From NCBI GenBank assembly GCA_964383665.1, contig CAYLHO010000001.1:258914-322913 (forward strand): a stretch of 64,000 nt of DNA, given 5' to 3'. Made by a program: the position numbers and the translations under genes. The stretch comes from UMGS687 sp964383665. GTDB lineage: Bacteria; Bacillota; Clostridia; Christensenellales; UBA1242. This document shows, piece after piece, positions 34,288-43,616 of the stretch. Within the stretch, counting starts at the first letter, position 1. Each line of letters begins with the position of its first letter. The notes under the pieces are model-generated. The model searched no databases. It saw only the letters and a list, made by a program, of their open reading frames with translations, and was not told the origin of the DNA.

Positions 34288-35490
34288 TTAAATGTCCATT
34301 GCTAAACTAACAATGTTTCCTCCTCTGTTAACTTTGAAAACAACGCTTTGCGCATAGACCATGTAAATTCTTGCATAAAGAAGCATGTTACTGTCGGAAA
34401 TTTTAAAGTTTTTAACACCGTCTTTTGTTGTTATCTCAACGCCAACAACATAATCCCCAGCTTTAATTCCGTTAACAACGCAAGTTTCTGCAACTTCGGT
34501 TATAAAGAATCCTTCTTCAGTTACTTTATAAGCACTTCCCGACATCAAATCTTTCTGCCTGTCAATCCCTGTTATGCCAAGTGTTAATTCAGTTGTTGTG
34601 CTTTGGTCGGCATAGTAGTTTTCAACAACCTTATCGAGAACAATTATTGCAGGATAGATTGAAACAGCAAAGAAAAGAGAATTTGCCGATTCATCACCAA
34701 GCGTGTTAAGCCCAATAACATTTCCGTTAAGATCGATAAGAGCTCCTCCGCTGTTTCCGTGATTAATTGATGCGTTATGTTGAATTAAGTGCTCATAAAC
34801 GTTCGATTCGGAAGTTGCAATTCGAAGTTCTGTTGAGGAAATTGTCCCTGTTGTTGCAGAAGCATAATATGATTTTTGATTTCCAACCGTTATAACAGTT
34901 TCCAAAAGTTGAATTTTATCTGATTCTTTGCAATAAATTGTTCTATCTTTAAGTTTTGCAGCTGGAAGAGTTGCAAAGTCTTGACAAACAATGATTGCCA
35001 TGTCGCACATTGAATTGCTCCAAAGAATTTTTGCATCATATTTTGTTATTCCACCATCTTGGCTCACCGAAACTTTATAGTATGTTTTTTGTGTTACACT
35101 GCCAAGAGATGTTACAACCGGCCCGTCAAGAGCCTTATCGATAACATGATAATTTGTTAAAATGAAACCACCTTTATGAACGATGAATCCGCTTCCATAA
35201 CTTGAAAGTGTTTCATTTTTTGAGAAATTGCCGTTTACAGTTGACTCAACAACTTGGTCAATACAAACTGTGAAAGAAATGTCAACATAAGACTTTGCAA
35301 TTTGTCCTGCTGTCATTTCGTTTTTAATTTCAATTGTTTCGTTCTCTGTGAACTTTTTTGAAGAATAATATTGTGAACTACTTGATGAACCATTATTCTC
35401 TCCACTGAATGAAAGATTGCACCCGGTGAAAACCATAATGCAACAAACAATCATAGCAACAATTCCGAAAAAATATGATTTCTTTTTCAT
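34288..35490 (-). CDS. Membrane-attached HtrA/DegP-like serine protease with PDZ domain
   Basis: 400 residues. Signal sequence ending in the lipobox-like FTGC (about residue 24), suggesting a lipoprotein; a Ser/Tyr-rich linker; and the trypsin-fold domain with an intact triad: His in GGFILTNYHVID, Asp in NSMCDMAIIV, Ser in INHGNSGGALID. A C-terminal PDZ-like domain follows (GFFITEVAETCVVNGIKAGDYV). The start overlaps the stop of the Ppx-like gene by one base (TAATG). It acts outside the membrane. Confidence 0.85.
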   Translation of the reverse strand: MKKKSYFFGIVAMIVCCIMVFTGCNLSFSGENNGSSSSSQYYSSKKFTENETIEIKNEMTAGQIAKSYVDISFTVCIDQVVESTVNGNFSKNETLSSYGSGFIVHKGGFILTNYHVIDKALDGPVVTSLGSVTQKTYYKVSVSQDGGITKYDAKILWSNSMCDMAIIVCQDFATLPAAKLKDRTIYCKESDKIQLLETVITVGNQKSYYASATTGTISSTELRIATSESNVYEHLIQHNASINHGNSGGALIDLNGNVIGLNTLGDESANSLFFAVSIYPAIIVLDKVVENYYADQSTTTELTLGITGIDRQKDLMSGSAYKVTEEGFFITEVAETCVVNGIKAGDYVVGVEITTKDGVKNFKISDSNMLLYARIYMVYAQSVVFKVNRGGNIVSLAMDI

Positions 35491-37004
35491 TAGATTACCT
35501 CAATAAATTTCGTGAACACTTTTTTAAAGCTTGCATTAACTTTCATCGCCTCTTTAATTTCAAAATCGGCTTCTTTGTTAACAATTGTTTTCATAATGAT
35601 TGAATCGCCAAGAATATCGCAAGTTAAATCATCAACAGCACCACTCTTGCTTGCATCAAGCGCAGCAGAAAGTTGAACAAGAACTCCAATTTTCTTAACA
35701 GCTGCTGCGTCATCTTCGCTTACAACTGTGCTATATCTAACCCATTCTGAAAGATTGAAATTATCCAAATCTTGAAGCATGCAAGCAAATGCACCCAAAA
35801 GAATGTCTTTTTGGGAAACTCCCTTAATTTTTGAATTTATGATAACTTCAAAAGAATTCTTTACTGAATTTTCAAAATTGATTCGCTTTCCACAGTCATA
35901 AAGATATCCAGCAATTCGAAGAGGTTTAACATAGTTTCTTGGCAACTTGTGGATAACTTTAAGTTGCTTGAAAACATTTATGCAAAGGTCATAAACTTTG
36001 CAATTGTTCGAATTTGGATTTGAAAGGAAAGCATTGATGTTTTCAAGGCTGTATGTGAACATTTCGCTTAAAGGCTTCTCACAAATTTCTGGGAGAAGCG
36101 TTGTTGCAACATAGCCATCAAAAAGTTCATCGCTGCTTATTGAAGCTTGGGAAGCACCAAGGTTTTCAATGAAGCTCTTTGCCAAAATTGCTCCAGCAAA
36201 AATTTTATCGGCGCTTTCGCTTGAAATGCCTTTAATTTTCTTCGTTTTATCAAGCCCAAGACTTTCAATTAAACCATAAACATTTTTAAAATTTTCTGTT
36301 GAAAGAACATAGTTGTTTTCAATTTCAAGAGGATATTTTGTTGCTTTTCTCGCAATTTTGCCAATTGAACGCATCAAGTTCCCGTTGCAAAGAACTTCTG
36401 TTTCGTCATCAACCTTTTTCGCAAAATCAATTTTTTCATAAAGCGAACTAAATTCTTTTGTTATTGCAGAAACTTTTTCCTCAACTGTTCCTTCTTTTGC
36501 AAGAAATTTTGCAGCATCATAAATTCCAAATGGAATTAAAGCTGTGTTAAGCATGTTTCGGCGGTTAAACTGAATTAAATAGCATGAATGATCGCCAACA
36601 TAGAAATACATTCCCTTTTGAACATCGCTTGAATTAACTGCTCCAACAAAAATGTTTTTCATTTCCTCTTCTTGCGTTAAAACAACAAGAGAAAAACCGC
36701 AAGTGTTATAAATTTCCTCGCTTATGCTTTTGATGTTCTTTGCTTTGCTGAAAAAATTCCCCGCAAACATTGATGTTTCGGTTATAACGTTATTGTCGCA
36801 AATTCGACGATACATTTTCAAAATTTTTAAAAGTTCTTTAATTGTTACAGGCTTGATGATTCCGCTTTCATCAATATCCTCAACGAGAGGAAGAGTGTCA
36901 TAAAAAACATCAATTGTGTTGTAATAAACATTGTCCTTTGTTTCCAAAAGAACAAGACTAACTTTGTTGTTATTAATTTGAACAACTGCTTTTTTGCTTA
37001 CCAT
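35490..37004 (-). CDS. Degenerate Ppx/GppA-like protein with ruined HD domain
   Basis: 504 residues. The N-terminal half follows the Ppx/GppA actin-like fold (AVVQINNNKVSLVLLE, VLTQEEEMKNIFVGAV), but the usual GGGSTE phosphate motif is replaced by YVGDHSCY. The C-terminal half follows the helical HD domain (PLRIAGYLYDCGKRINF, where active members have LHDIGK, then SQKDILLGAFACML) with the metal-binding His lost. So both catalytic centres look dead. AGGAGAT precedes the ATG. It heads the operon with the HtrA-like protease and MreB-like protein; a scaffold or sensing role is inferred. Confidence 0.7.
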   Translation of the reverse strand: MVSKKAVVQINNNKVSLVLLETKDNVYYNTIDVFYDTLPLVEDIDESGIIKPVTIKELLKILKMYRRICDNNVITETSMFAGNFFSKAKNIKSISEEIYNTCGFSLVVLTQEEEMKNIFVGAVNSSDVQKGMYFYVGDHSCYLIQFNRRNMLNTALIPFGIYDAAKFLAKEGTVEEKVSAITKEFSSLYEKIDFAKKVDDETEVLCNGNLMRSIGKIARKATKYPLEIENNYVLSTENFKNVYGLIESLGLDKTKKIKGISSESADKIFAGAILAKSFIENLGASQASISSDELFDGYVATTLLPEICEKPLSEMFTYSLENINAFLSNPNSNNCKVYDLCINVFKQLKVIHKLPRNYVKPLRIAGYLYDCGKRINFENSVKNSFEVIINSKIKGVSQKDILLGAFACMLQDLDNFNLSEWVRYSTVVSEDDAAAVKKIGVLVQLSAALDASKSGAVDDLTCDILGDSIIMKTIVNKEADFEIKEAMKVNASFKKVFTKFIEVI

Positions 37005-37039
37005 AAATCTCCTATTAAAAAAATGAAAAATTTGCGCAA

Positions 37040-37210
37040 TTAATCTTCAATTGTTATTGCGCCAACTGGGCACATGCTTTCGCATGAATGACATTTAATA
37101 CATTTGTTTGGGTCGATTTGCGCTTTCCCGTCTTCTCCCCAAGAAATTGCCCCAACAGGGCAAATGTCGATGCATGTTCCACATGAGATACATTTACTTT
37201 TGTTAACCAT
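37040..37210 (-). CDS. 2[4Fe-4S] ferredoxin
   Basis: 56 residues with two CxxCxxCxxxCP clusters: CISCGTCIDICPVGAI and CIKCHSCESMCPVGAI. A low-potential electron carrier of the clostridial type. The ATG at 37210 follows AAGGAG; a longer in-frame opening covers the ribosome site. It stands alone with no partner oxidoreductase. Confidence 0.96.
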   Translation of the reverse strand: MVNKSKCISCGTCIDICPVGAISWGEDGKAQIDPNKCIKCHSCESMCPVGAITIED

Positions 37211-37288
37211 AAAACTTTTCTCCTTATTTTTACGAGAAAAGTTTAACATAGAAAAAGATTTTTGTAAAGCAAAACAAAGATAATATAA

Positions 37289-37657
37289 TCAGTTTTTTTG
37301 TGTTATCAAACAGCAAAATTCGTAAACAGCAATCAAAATTAAATATGAACCGAAAAGAGTTCTTAAAACCATGTTATCAAGCAAACTTGCCAAAAAAGCA
37401 AAACCAACAGAAGTTAAAATTCCGGGAATAATAATCCACAAAATCCCCTTTGTTTCAACCATTTTATTCTTAAAGTGAATTATCAACGCAACAATTGCCA
37501 TTGGCAAAAAAGCAAGCAAATTTATGCTTTGAGCAAGCTTTTGAGGAACAGAAAGAAAAATTGTTAGAAGTGGAATTAAAAGCGTTCCACCGCCCATTCC
37601 CATTCCTCCGATAATCCCACCTAAAATTCCAAACAAAACATATAAGAAAATTTCCAT
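37289..37657 (-). CDS. TauE/SafE (TSUP) family half-transporter, second half
   Basis: 122 residues, about four membrane helices, beginning with the family motif GGIIGGMGMGGGTLLIPLL. A normal TauE/SafE protein is about 250 residues with two such halves; here each half is a separate gene and the partner lies 30 bases upstream. The two probably assemble as a heterodimer exporting or importing small anions; substrate unknown. The ATG at 37657 follows GAGG. Confidence 0.82.
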   Translation of the reverse strand: MEIFLYVLFGILGGIIGGMGMGGGTLLIPLLTIFLSVPQKLAQSINLLAFLPMAIVALIIHFKNKMVETKGILWIIIPGILTSVGFAFLASLLDNMVLRTLFGSYLILIAVYEFCCLITQKN

Positions 37658-37687
37658 TTTCAACCTCTTTTTTTTTGGTTATTTTAA

Positions 37688-38050
37688 CTAAATAAGCATT
37701 CTTATCCCCGCTGCCAAAACAACAAGAATAAAAACAATCCTAACAACCTTTCCGCTAAGTTTTTTCAAAAGCAAAGCTCCAAGCGCTCCTCCAACAACAA
37801 ACCCTCCGCCAACGAAACCAAGCGTTGGCCATTCCATTGGAACTCGAATTAAATAAACAATAATTGAGAAAAGCGCAATTGGAAGCATAACAGCAAGGGC
37901 CGTTGAATGAGATTTTTTATTATCGATTTTCAAAACCTTCTCAAGAAGCGGAACGCAAATCATTCCGCCTCCTCCGCCAAAAAATCCATTAACAATTCCA
38001 ATTGCAAGCCCGCAAAGTATTAATGATAACTTATCTTTAATTTTTTTCAT
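37688..38050 (-). CDS. TauE/SafE (TSUP) family half-transporter, first half
   Basis: 120 residues, about four membrane helices, with the family motif GIVNGFFGGGGGMICVPLL near residue 18. Partner of the next gene, 30 bases downstream. Two in-frame ATGs (38050 and 38056) are close together and there is no good ribosome site; AGATAAT lies next to them, so the start is uncertain by two codons. Confidence 0.82.
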   Translation of the reverse strand: MKKIKDKLSLILCGLAIGIVNGFFGGGGGMICVPLLEKVLKIDNKKSHSTALAVMLPIALFSIIVYLIRVPMEWPTLGFVGGGFVVGGALGALLLKKLSGKVVRIVFILVVLAAGIRMLI

Positions 38051-38092
38051 TAACATATTATCTTTAAATTTTCTTTTTTTATTTAATTTGTT

Positions 38093-38120
38093 TTGCTTTT
38101 TAATTTTTTTTGTTTATACT
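38093..38120 (+). promoter_or_regulatory. Promoter of the 38152 secreted protein gene
   Basis: TTGCTT (38093-38098), 16 bases, TATACT (38115-38120); AAAAGGAAATG ribosome site before the ATG. Confidence 0.65.
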
Positions 38121-38151
38121 ATGCAAGATTAAATTTAAAAGGAAATGAAAA

Positions 38152-40188
38152 ATGAAAACAAAAACATCTAAATTCTTACTAACATTTTTATGCTTGCTTT
38201 TGGCATTCGCTTTAATTCCAGTTTTGCAAATTCAAAGCGTTTCAGCAGATTCAAACCTTGTTTCGAATTTCATAAAAGACCATGCAAGCACAAGTGAAAG
38301 CAATCAAGAGTTAACATCAAGTTTAACTTCTTTCACAACAGACTTCGGCGACAAAAACGGCGTTGGAACAACAACAGGCTGGTCGATTCCAAGCTTTTCT
38401 GGAACAGAAATTAAACAAGTTAATGCAGCCGATTTCACAAGTGACGCAACAATTGGTTACACAACCGAAAACGATGTGAAATTTTCAGCAATTGGAACAG
38501 ACGGAACAGAAGGCAACAAGTTTGGGCTTCTTTTCTTACTTAAAGAAAAAGGAATTGCAGGAATTGAAAGCGGAGAAATAACAATTCCAGCGCGCGGGCT
38601 CTACGTTTTAACATTCAACGCAAAAGTTGGAAAACTTGGAAATTCCTCAACCAACTATGGAATCAACGCAAAAATCCTTGAAGTTTCTGAAGGAAAAACA
38701 GTTAAAACATATTCAATGAACGCTCTTAAAACTGTTAACGAAAACTATGAAACATACGCCTTTGTTATTCAAGGCAATGAATATGAATCAAAAACAATCA
38801 AACTTCAATTCCTTTTTGGAAATGCAGTTGAAGAAAATGGAGTTACAACAAAGAACGAACAAATTGGCTACGCCGCAATCGATTCAATTCGTTTCTTTGG
38901 AGCATCTTTTGCTCAATTTAACACCCTTTCAACCGACAAAAACGCTAAAAAAGTTTCCCTTTTAAGCGAAAACAGCAGTTACATTAACATTGGCAACGGC
39001 TATTTCAACGTAACTGAAAATCAAAAATGGAAGGTTGAGGATAACACTTCTCTTTCGGATTTCCGTCCATATCAATGGAGTCAAAAAGGAAGCGATAACG
39101 CTGAATATGGAATTGTTAACACAAACAACGCTTTGTTCACAGAAAGAATGACTCAACTTGGAATTTCAGCGGTTAATCCAGATCAAGGAGCAACCGGCGC
39201 AAACAACGTTTTAATGTTGGTTAACAATGGAAACGGAAATCAAACAATAACAAGTGAAAGCTTTAAACTTTCAAGCAATTCCTACTATGAAATTTCTTTC
39301 CGTTTCAACACTCCTGCCAACGCAGACCAAACAAACGGATTAAGTTTCTATTTGGTTGACAAAGAGAAAAACACAATTTATTCAAAAGAAAACACTTTCT
39401 CATACACCGAATTTAACGGAAACAACAACGAATGGGCAACATTCCATGCCTTCATAAAAACCGACAGCAAATCAAAAGAAGTTAGTTTCATAATTAAATT
39501 TGGAACAGAGGAAAAACAAACGTCTGGTTACGCATTCATTGACGATGTTCGACTTTACACAACAAGAACATCAAGCGCAATGTTTAATAACACACAAAAA
39601 GACACCTTTGAGCTTAAAAAAGGCGAGGACGAAACTGAAACAAAATATCTTGAAGAAGGAGTTGTTTCTTTCGACCAACTTAAAGAACTCGATCCAAAAA
39701 GCGTAAGCAATCGTTCAATGACAGTTTACGATTACACTGCCCCAGTTGAGGAAGAAGACAAAACCGAAACCCCTTCCGACACCGATAAGGACACCGACAC
39801 AGAAGATTCAAGCAACTCTTCAATTGTTTGGTATGTTATCCCATCTGTTCTTCTTGGAATTTGCTTGATTGGTGGACTTATAATTTTCTACACAAAAAGA
39901 ATTAAAATTAAGAAACACCCAAAAAAGAAAAAAGCAAACTACGACAGAAAAAAGACCTTAAACAAACAAGTTGAGCAACGCGAGCGCAACAACGCTGCCC
40001 TTCAAAAAGGAAACTATCAAGCTGAACTTGAAAATGTTAGAAAGGAAATTGAAGCACTTGAAAACGAATATGAAGCAAGCCAAAAAGGTAAAAAGAATGC
40101 ACTTGCTCTTGAAAAATATCTTTCAAAACGACAAAAGCTTCAAAACAAAGAAAATCGCTTGAACGAGCAAATCAAGAAACTTAAGTAA
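38152..40188 (+). CDS. Secreted, C-terminally anchored protein with cytosolic coiled coil
   Basis: 678 residues. Signal peptide (1-32, ending SVSADS); a large extracellular part with two similar beta-sandwich-like domains (each ends with a YAAIDSIRFFG or YAFIDDVRLYT strand, a pattern seen in carbohydrate-binding modules); an acidic Asp/Thr/Glu-rich linker (about 535-555); a membrane helix (about 558-581); then about 97 basic residues forming a coiled coil (QAELENVRKEIEALENEYEA). Type I topology with an intracellular coiled coil is unusual. Function unknown; it may couple surface glycan to an internal partner. Confidence 0.75.
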   Translation: MKTKTSKFLLTFLCLLLAFALIPVLQIQSVSADSNLVSNFIKDHASTSESNQELTSSLTSFTTDFGDKNGVGTTTGWSIPSFSGTEIKQVNAADFTSDATIGYTTENDVKFSAIGTDGTEGNKFGLLFLLKEKGIAGIESGEITIPARGLYVLTFNAKVGKLGNSSTNYGINAKILEVSEGKTVKTYSMNALKTVNENYETYAFVIQGNEYESKTIKLQFLFGNAVEENGVTTKNEQIGYAAIDSIRFFGASFAQFNTLSTDKNAKKVSLLSENSSYINIGNGYFNVTENQKWKVEDNTSLSDFRPYQWSQKGSDNAEYGIVNTNNALFTERMTQLGISAVNPDQGATGANNVLMLVNNGNGNQTITSESFKLSSNSYYEISFRFNTPANADQTNGLSFYLVDKEKNTIYSKENTFSYTEFNGNNNEWATFHAFIKTDSKSKEVSFIIKFGTEEKQTSGYAFIDDVRLYTTRTSSAMFNNTQKDTFELKKGEDETETKYLEEGVVSFDQLKELDPKSVSNRSMTVYDYTAPVEEEDKTETPSDTDKDTDTEDSSNSSIVWYVIPSVLLGICLIGGLIIFYTKRIKIKKHPKKKKANYDRKKTLNKQVEQRERNNAALQKGNYQAELENVRKEIEALENEYEASQKGKKNALALEKYLSKRQKLQNKENRLNEQIKKLK

Positions 40189-40189
40189 C

Positions 40190-40222
40190 AAAAAAAGAAC
40201 GCTGAATTGCGTTCTTTTTTTT
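40190..40222. terminator. Bidirectional terminator between the 38152 gene and nifU
   Basis: Stem AAAAAAGAACGC / GCGTTCTTTTTT with a 6-base loop; T-runs on both strands. Confidence 0.88.
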
Positions 40223-40233
40223 GTTTAAATTAA

Positions 40234-40674
40234 TTATTCATCATCTTCTTCAATATCTGTTTCAATATCTGCTGATGCATCTTTCAAAGCTTTCTTCTCT
40301 GCCTTTTCTTTACGCTTGTAATAATCGTCAACAGCAGCTTTAATTGCCTCTTCAGCCAAAATTGAACAGTGAATCTTTTGCGCTGGAAGCCCACCAAGAA
40401 TGTCAACAATTTGGCTGTTCTTAACTTGAAGTGCCTCCTCAATCGTTTTCCCTTTAATAAGTTCAGTTGCAACAGATGTTGTTGTTATTGCCGCAGCGCA
40501 ACCAAAGGTTTTAAACTTTGCGTCTTCAATTATTCCATCGTCAGAAATTTTAAGATATATTTTCATTATATCGCCGCAAGCAGCATTTCCAACTTTTCCA
40601 ATTCCGTTTGCGCCCTTAAGGCTTCCAACGTTTTTTGGATTTTTAAATATTTCCAAAACTTTTGCGTTATACAT
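40234..40674 (-). CDS. nifU: Fe-S cluster scaffold NifU/IscU-like
   Basis: 146 residues: the IscU-type scaffold with its three ligand cysteines in GNAACGDIM, FGCAAAI and KIHCSILAE. It receives sulfur from the adjacent cysteine desulfurase and builds [2Fe-2S]/[4Fe-4S] clusters. A highly acidic tail of about 20 residues (ending DIEEDDE) is an addition. It lies 7 bases after nifS; ribosome site AAGGAAACT. Strict NifU would have extra domains; this is the short IscU-like form common in Clostridia. Confidence 0.93.
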   Translation of the reverse strand: MYNAKVLEIFKNPKNVGSLKGANGIGKVGNAACGDIMKIYLKISDDGIIEDAKFKTFGCAAAITTTSVATELIKGKTIEEALQVKNSQIVDILGGLPAQKIHCSILAEEAIKAAVDDYYKRKEKAEKKALKDASADIETDIEEDDE

Positions 40675-40681
40675 AGTTTCC

Positions 40682-41860
40682 TTACTCTCCTTTTCTTCCT
40701 GCTTTTGTTTGAGGTGACATTTTCCTCAATCTTTCAATAATTGGAACAAGCTTTTCAACTGTATAGTCGATGTCTTGTTTGCTTGTTGAGCGTCCAAAAG
40801 AAAATCTTATTGAGCCTTGTGCAATTTCAGAATCAATTCCCATTGCTTTAAGAACATGAGAAGGTTCAAGAGAACCCGATGTGCAAGCAGAACCGGTTGA
40901 AACTGCAATTCCCTCAAAGTCTAACATTAAAAGAATTGATTCGCCTTCAATAAGTTCAAAGGAAATGTTAACAATGTTGTTAACCTTTTGATGAGGGTGT
41001 CCGTTAACAATAACATAAGGGATTTTTTCGGTTACTTGTTTAACAAAATAATCTCTAAGCGATTTAATTTTTTGATTAAACATTGTCATATCTCTTGCTG
41101 TTATTTCAGCCGCTTTTCCAAATCCAACAACCCCCGGAACGTTTGTTGTTCCTCCGCGTTTGTTTCTTTCTTGGTGTCCGCCGTCAACAAGGTTTTCAAT
41201 TCTAACCCCGTTTCTAACATAGAGCGCACCAACGCCTTTTGGGCCATAAATCTTATGAGAACTTATGCTCATTGCGTCAATTTCCATGTCGGCAACGTCA
41301 AGTTTTAATGAACCAAATGCTTGAACAGCATCGGTGTGGAAAATAATGTTATTTTCCTTTGCAGTTTTCCCAATTGCTTTAAGATTTTGAATTGTTCCAA
41401 CTTCATTGTTAACAGCCATAATTGTTATAAGCGTTGTGTCTTTGCGAATTGCATGCATAAGGTCGGCAAGACTTACAATTCCATATTTATCAACTGGAAG
41501 ATATGTTACTTCAAAGCCTTCTTTTTCCAACGCTTTACAAGCGCCAAGAACAGCTGGGTGCTCAATTTGGCTTGTTATAATATGCTTTCCTTTTTTTGCA
41601 TATGCATGAGCAATTCCTTTAATTGCCCAGTTATCTGCTTCTGTTCCGCCAGAAGTAAAATAAATTTCATTTGAATGCGCATTAATTGCTTTTGCAATTC
41701 TATCTCTTGCCCTGTCAACCAAGCCTTGAGCTTCACGTCCAAAAGCGTGGATACTGTTTGGGTTTCCATAGAATATGTTATAGCATGGCATCATTTCATT
41801 TAAGACTTCAGTTGCAACATAGGTTGTTGCAGCGTTATCTAAGTAAACTCTTTTTTCCAT
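40682..41860 (-). CDS. nifS: Cysteine desulfurase NifS/IscS
   Basis: PLP enzyme, 392 residues, removing sulfur from cysteine for Fe-S cluster assembly. VYLDNAATT at the N-terminus, SGGTEADN, HTDAVQAFG, the PLP lysine in SISSHKIYGPKG, and the persulfide cysteine in STGSACTSGSLEPSHVL. The ATG at 41860 follows GAGGTGAAA; a GTG two codons earlier is in frame but less likely. Operon nifS-nifU. Confidence 0.95.
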   Translation of the reverse strand: MEKRVYLDNAATTYVATEVLNEMMPCYNIFYGNPNSIHAFGREAQGLVDRARDRIAKAINAHSNEIYFTSGGTEADNWAIKGIAHAYAKKGKHIITSQIEHPAVLGACKALEKEGFEVTYLPVDKYGIVSLADLMHAIRKDTTLITIMAVNNEVGTIQNLKAIGKTAKENNIIFHTDAVQAFGSLKLDVADMEIDAMSISSHKIYGPKGVGALYVRNGVRIENLVDGGHQERNKRGGTTNVPGVVGFGKAAEITARDMTMFNQKIKSLRDYFVKQVTEKIPYVIVNGHPHQKVNNIVNISFELIEGESILLMLDFEGIAVSTGSACTSGSLEPSHVLKAMGIDSEIAQGSIRFSFGRSTSKQDIDYTVEKLVPIIERLRKMSPQTKAGRKGE

Positions 41861-41957
41861 TTTCACCTCGTTTTAGAGTTTACAACTTTACAAAAAATAT
41901 GTCAATACTAAAAAACTAATTTATTATATATAACCGCCAAAATTTTTCATAAAAAAC

Positions 41958-41999
41958 AAAAAAATTTACATAGACTTAACCCAGCCCATGTAAATTTTT
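41958..41999 (-). terminator. Terminator of the spoVB-like gene
   Basis: Twelve-base-pair stem AAAAATTTACAT / ATGTAAATTTTT with a 16-base loop and a T-run on the minus strand. Confidence 0.65.
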
Positions 42000-42011
42000 G
42001 CGTTTCAAATT

Positions 42012-43532
42012 TTATTCTCGCTGTTTTTTCTTAAACACCATTTTCTTTGCGCTTGCAAAAAACGATTTAACATCAAAAATTTTAAAGATTATGCAAAGAA
42101 GAACAAACATTGCTCCTCCAAGCGAACACGAAATTGCAAGATTGAAAAACAGCGGCATAAGCCCATTTAAAAGGTTTGTTACAAAGAATGTTAAAGCGGC
42201 AGACGGCAAACACGAAACCGCCATAAGAATCATTGGTTTCAATATCCCAAGTTTAATTTTCGTCTTTTTCTTAATCATAATCAGATTGAGGATTGAAGTT
42301 ACGCTAACGCATGCTCCCATTCCAACAACAAGCGCCCGAATTCCAATTAAGGAAGGCAAGAACAAAATTCCGATAAACAAGAAAACAGAGCCCGCAAGAG
42401 AGTTCAAAAATGATTTAACCTCCATTCCAAGCGCATTCAAAATTGATGAGGTTATGTTTGTTAGCGCAAGCGGAAGCGCCATCCACGCCGCGCTTGAAAG
42501 AAGCGCGCCGCTTGTTATGTTCCCGAAGAAGAAAAGCCCGATATTCTCGCCCGCTCCAATAAACAGCGGAATCATCAAAAATGAAATAAACATTGTAACA
42601 ACAAGAGAGGTTGTTATTCGGTTCTTGATGTGAGAGGAATCGTTGGTTTCAACGGCGGCGGAAAGATCGGGAATAAGCGCAGTTGAAAGCGAGCCAACAA
42701 TTGTTATTGGAATGAACAAAAGCGGCATTGTCATTCCAATTGCAACGCCATAAATTGAGAGCGCTTGCGAACTTGTGTAGCCGGCGGCAATAAGCCTTGC
42801 GGGAAGAATTAATGCTATAATTGGTTGGATTAAACTTGAAAGAAACCGAACCGCTGTTATTGGCGTTGACGACTTAAGAATTTCCTTATAGATTTTTCCC
42901 GGTTTTTTAAGCTTCCCGCCATGAACAAAATATAGAACAACAGCAAGAATCATCGACAAAAGGCATGCAATTGAAAGGGAAAGCGCCGCCCCAATCGACG
43001 GGGAAAGCGAGCCAATTCCAAAAGAGAGAAGAACAACGCAAATTGTTATTCGAACAATCTGCTCGAAAAGTTCGGTTATGCAATAGCAAAAATAGTTCGA
43101 CCTCCCCCACATTGCTCCTCGAAAAACATTGTAAATTCCCGAAAATAAAACCGCAGGAAGCATTGCAACAAGAATAAGATAACAGCGGCTGTCGGAAAAC
43201 AAAAATGAAAACATTTTCTTAAAAACAAGAACAATAACAATTAAAACAACCGAGGTTACAGCCGAAATAATTAAAGATGCGGAAACAAGTTTTCCCTCGC
43301 TTTCGCCGTCTTTTTTTGAAAAAAACTTTGCTGAAAGTTTGGAAATTACAAGCGGAAGACCGCTTGCAACAACTGTTAAAAGAACCATAAAAACCGAAAG
43401 CGAAACTTGATAGAGCCCAAGTTCTTCCGTCCCAAGAATCCTTGAAAGATAAATTCGAAAAATAAAGCCCAAAACACGGGTTATAACAGTGAACAATGTT
43501 ATTGTGAAAACAGTTTTAAAAAGCGATTTCAA
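42012..43532 (-). CDS. SpoVB-type polysaccharide flippase (MATE/MOP superfamily)
   Basis: 506 residues, about fourteen membrane helices. It matches the SpoVB/MurJ-like group: N-terminal VITRVLGFIFRIYLSRILGTEELGLYQ and, after helix 4, YNVFRGAMWGRSNYF...ELFEQIVRI. Members flip lipid-linked precursors; SpoVB is needed for spore cortex, while paralogues act in vegetative wall or capsule synthesis, so the exact role is open. The start is TTG at 43532 with AGGAGA 10 bases upstream. Terminated by a long stem. Confidence 0.85.
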   Translation of the reverse strand: MKSLFKTVFTITLFTVITRVLGFIFRIYLSRILGTEELGLYQVSLSVFMVLLTVVASGLPLVISKLSAKFFSKKDGESEGKLVSASLIISAVTSVVLIVIVLVFKKMFSFLFSDSRCYLILVAMLPAVLFSGIYNVFRGAMWGRSNYFCYCITELFEQIVRITICVVLLSFGIGSLSPSIGAALSLSIACLLSMILAVVLYFVHGGKLKKPGKIYKEILKSSTPITAVRFLSSLIQPIIALILPARLIAAGYTSSQALSIYGVAIGMTMPLLFIPITIVGSLSTALIPDLSAAVETNDSSHIKNRITTSLVVTMFISFLMIPLFIGAGENIGLFFFGNITSGALLSSAAWMALPLALTNITSSILNALGMEVKSFLNSLAGSVFLFIGILFLPSLIGIRALVVGMGACVSVTSILNLIMIKKKTKIKLGILKPMILMAVSCLPSAALTFFVTNLLNGLMPLFFNLAISCSLGGAMFVLLCIIFKIFDVKSFFASAKKMVFKKKQRE

Positions 43533-43616
43533 AGTTTTTTCTCCTGATTTTATGTATATTGGAAAATCGGAAAATTTATGAGAAATCTTGAATATATTAT
43601 TTCAAAAGGAGAAGCC

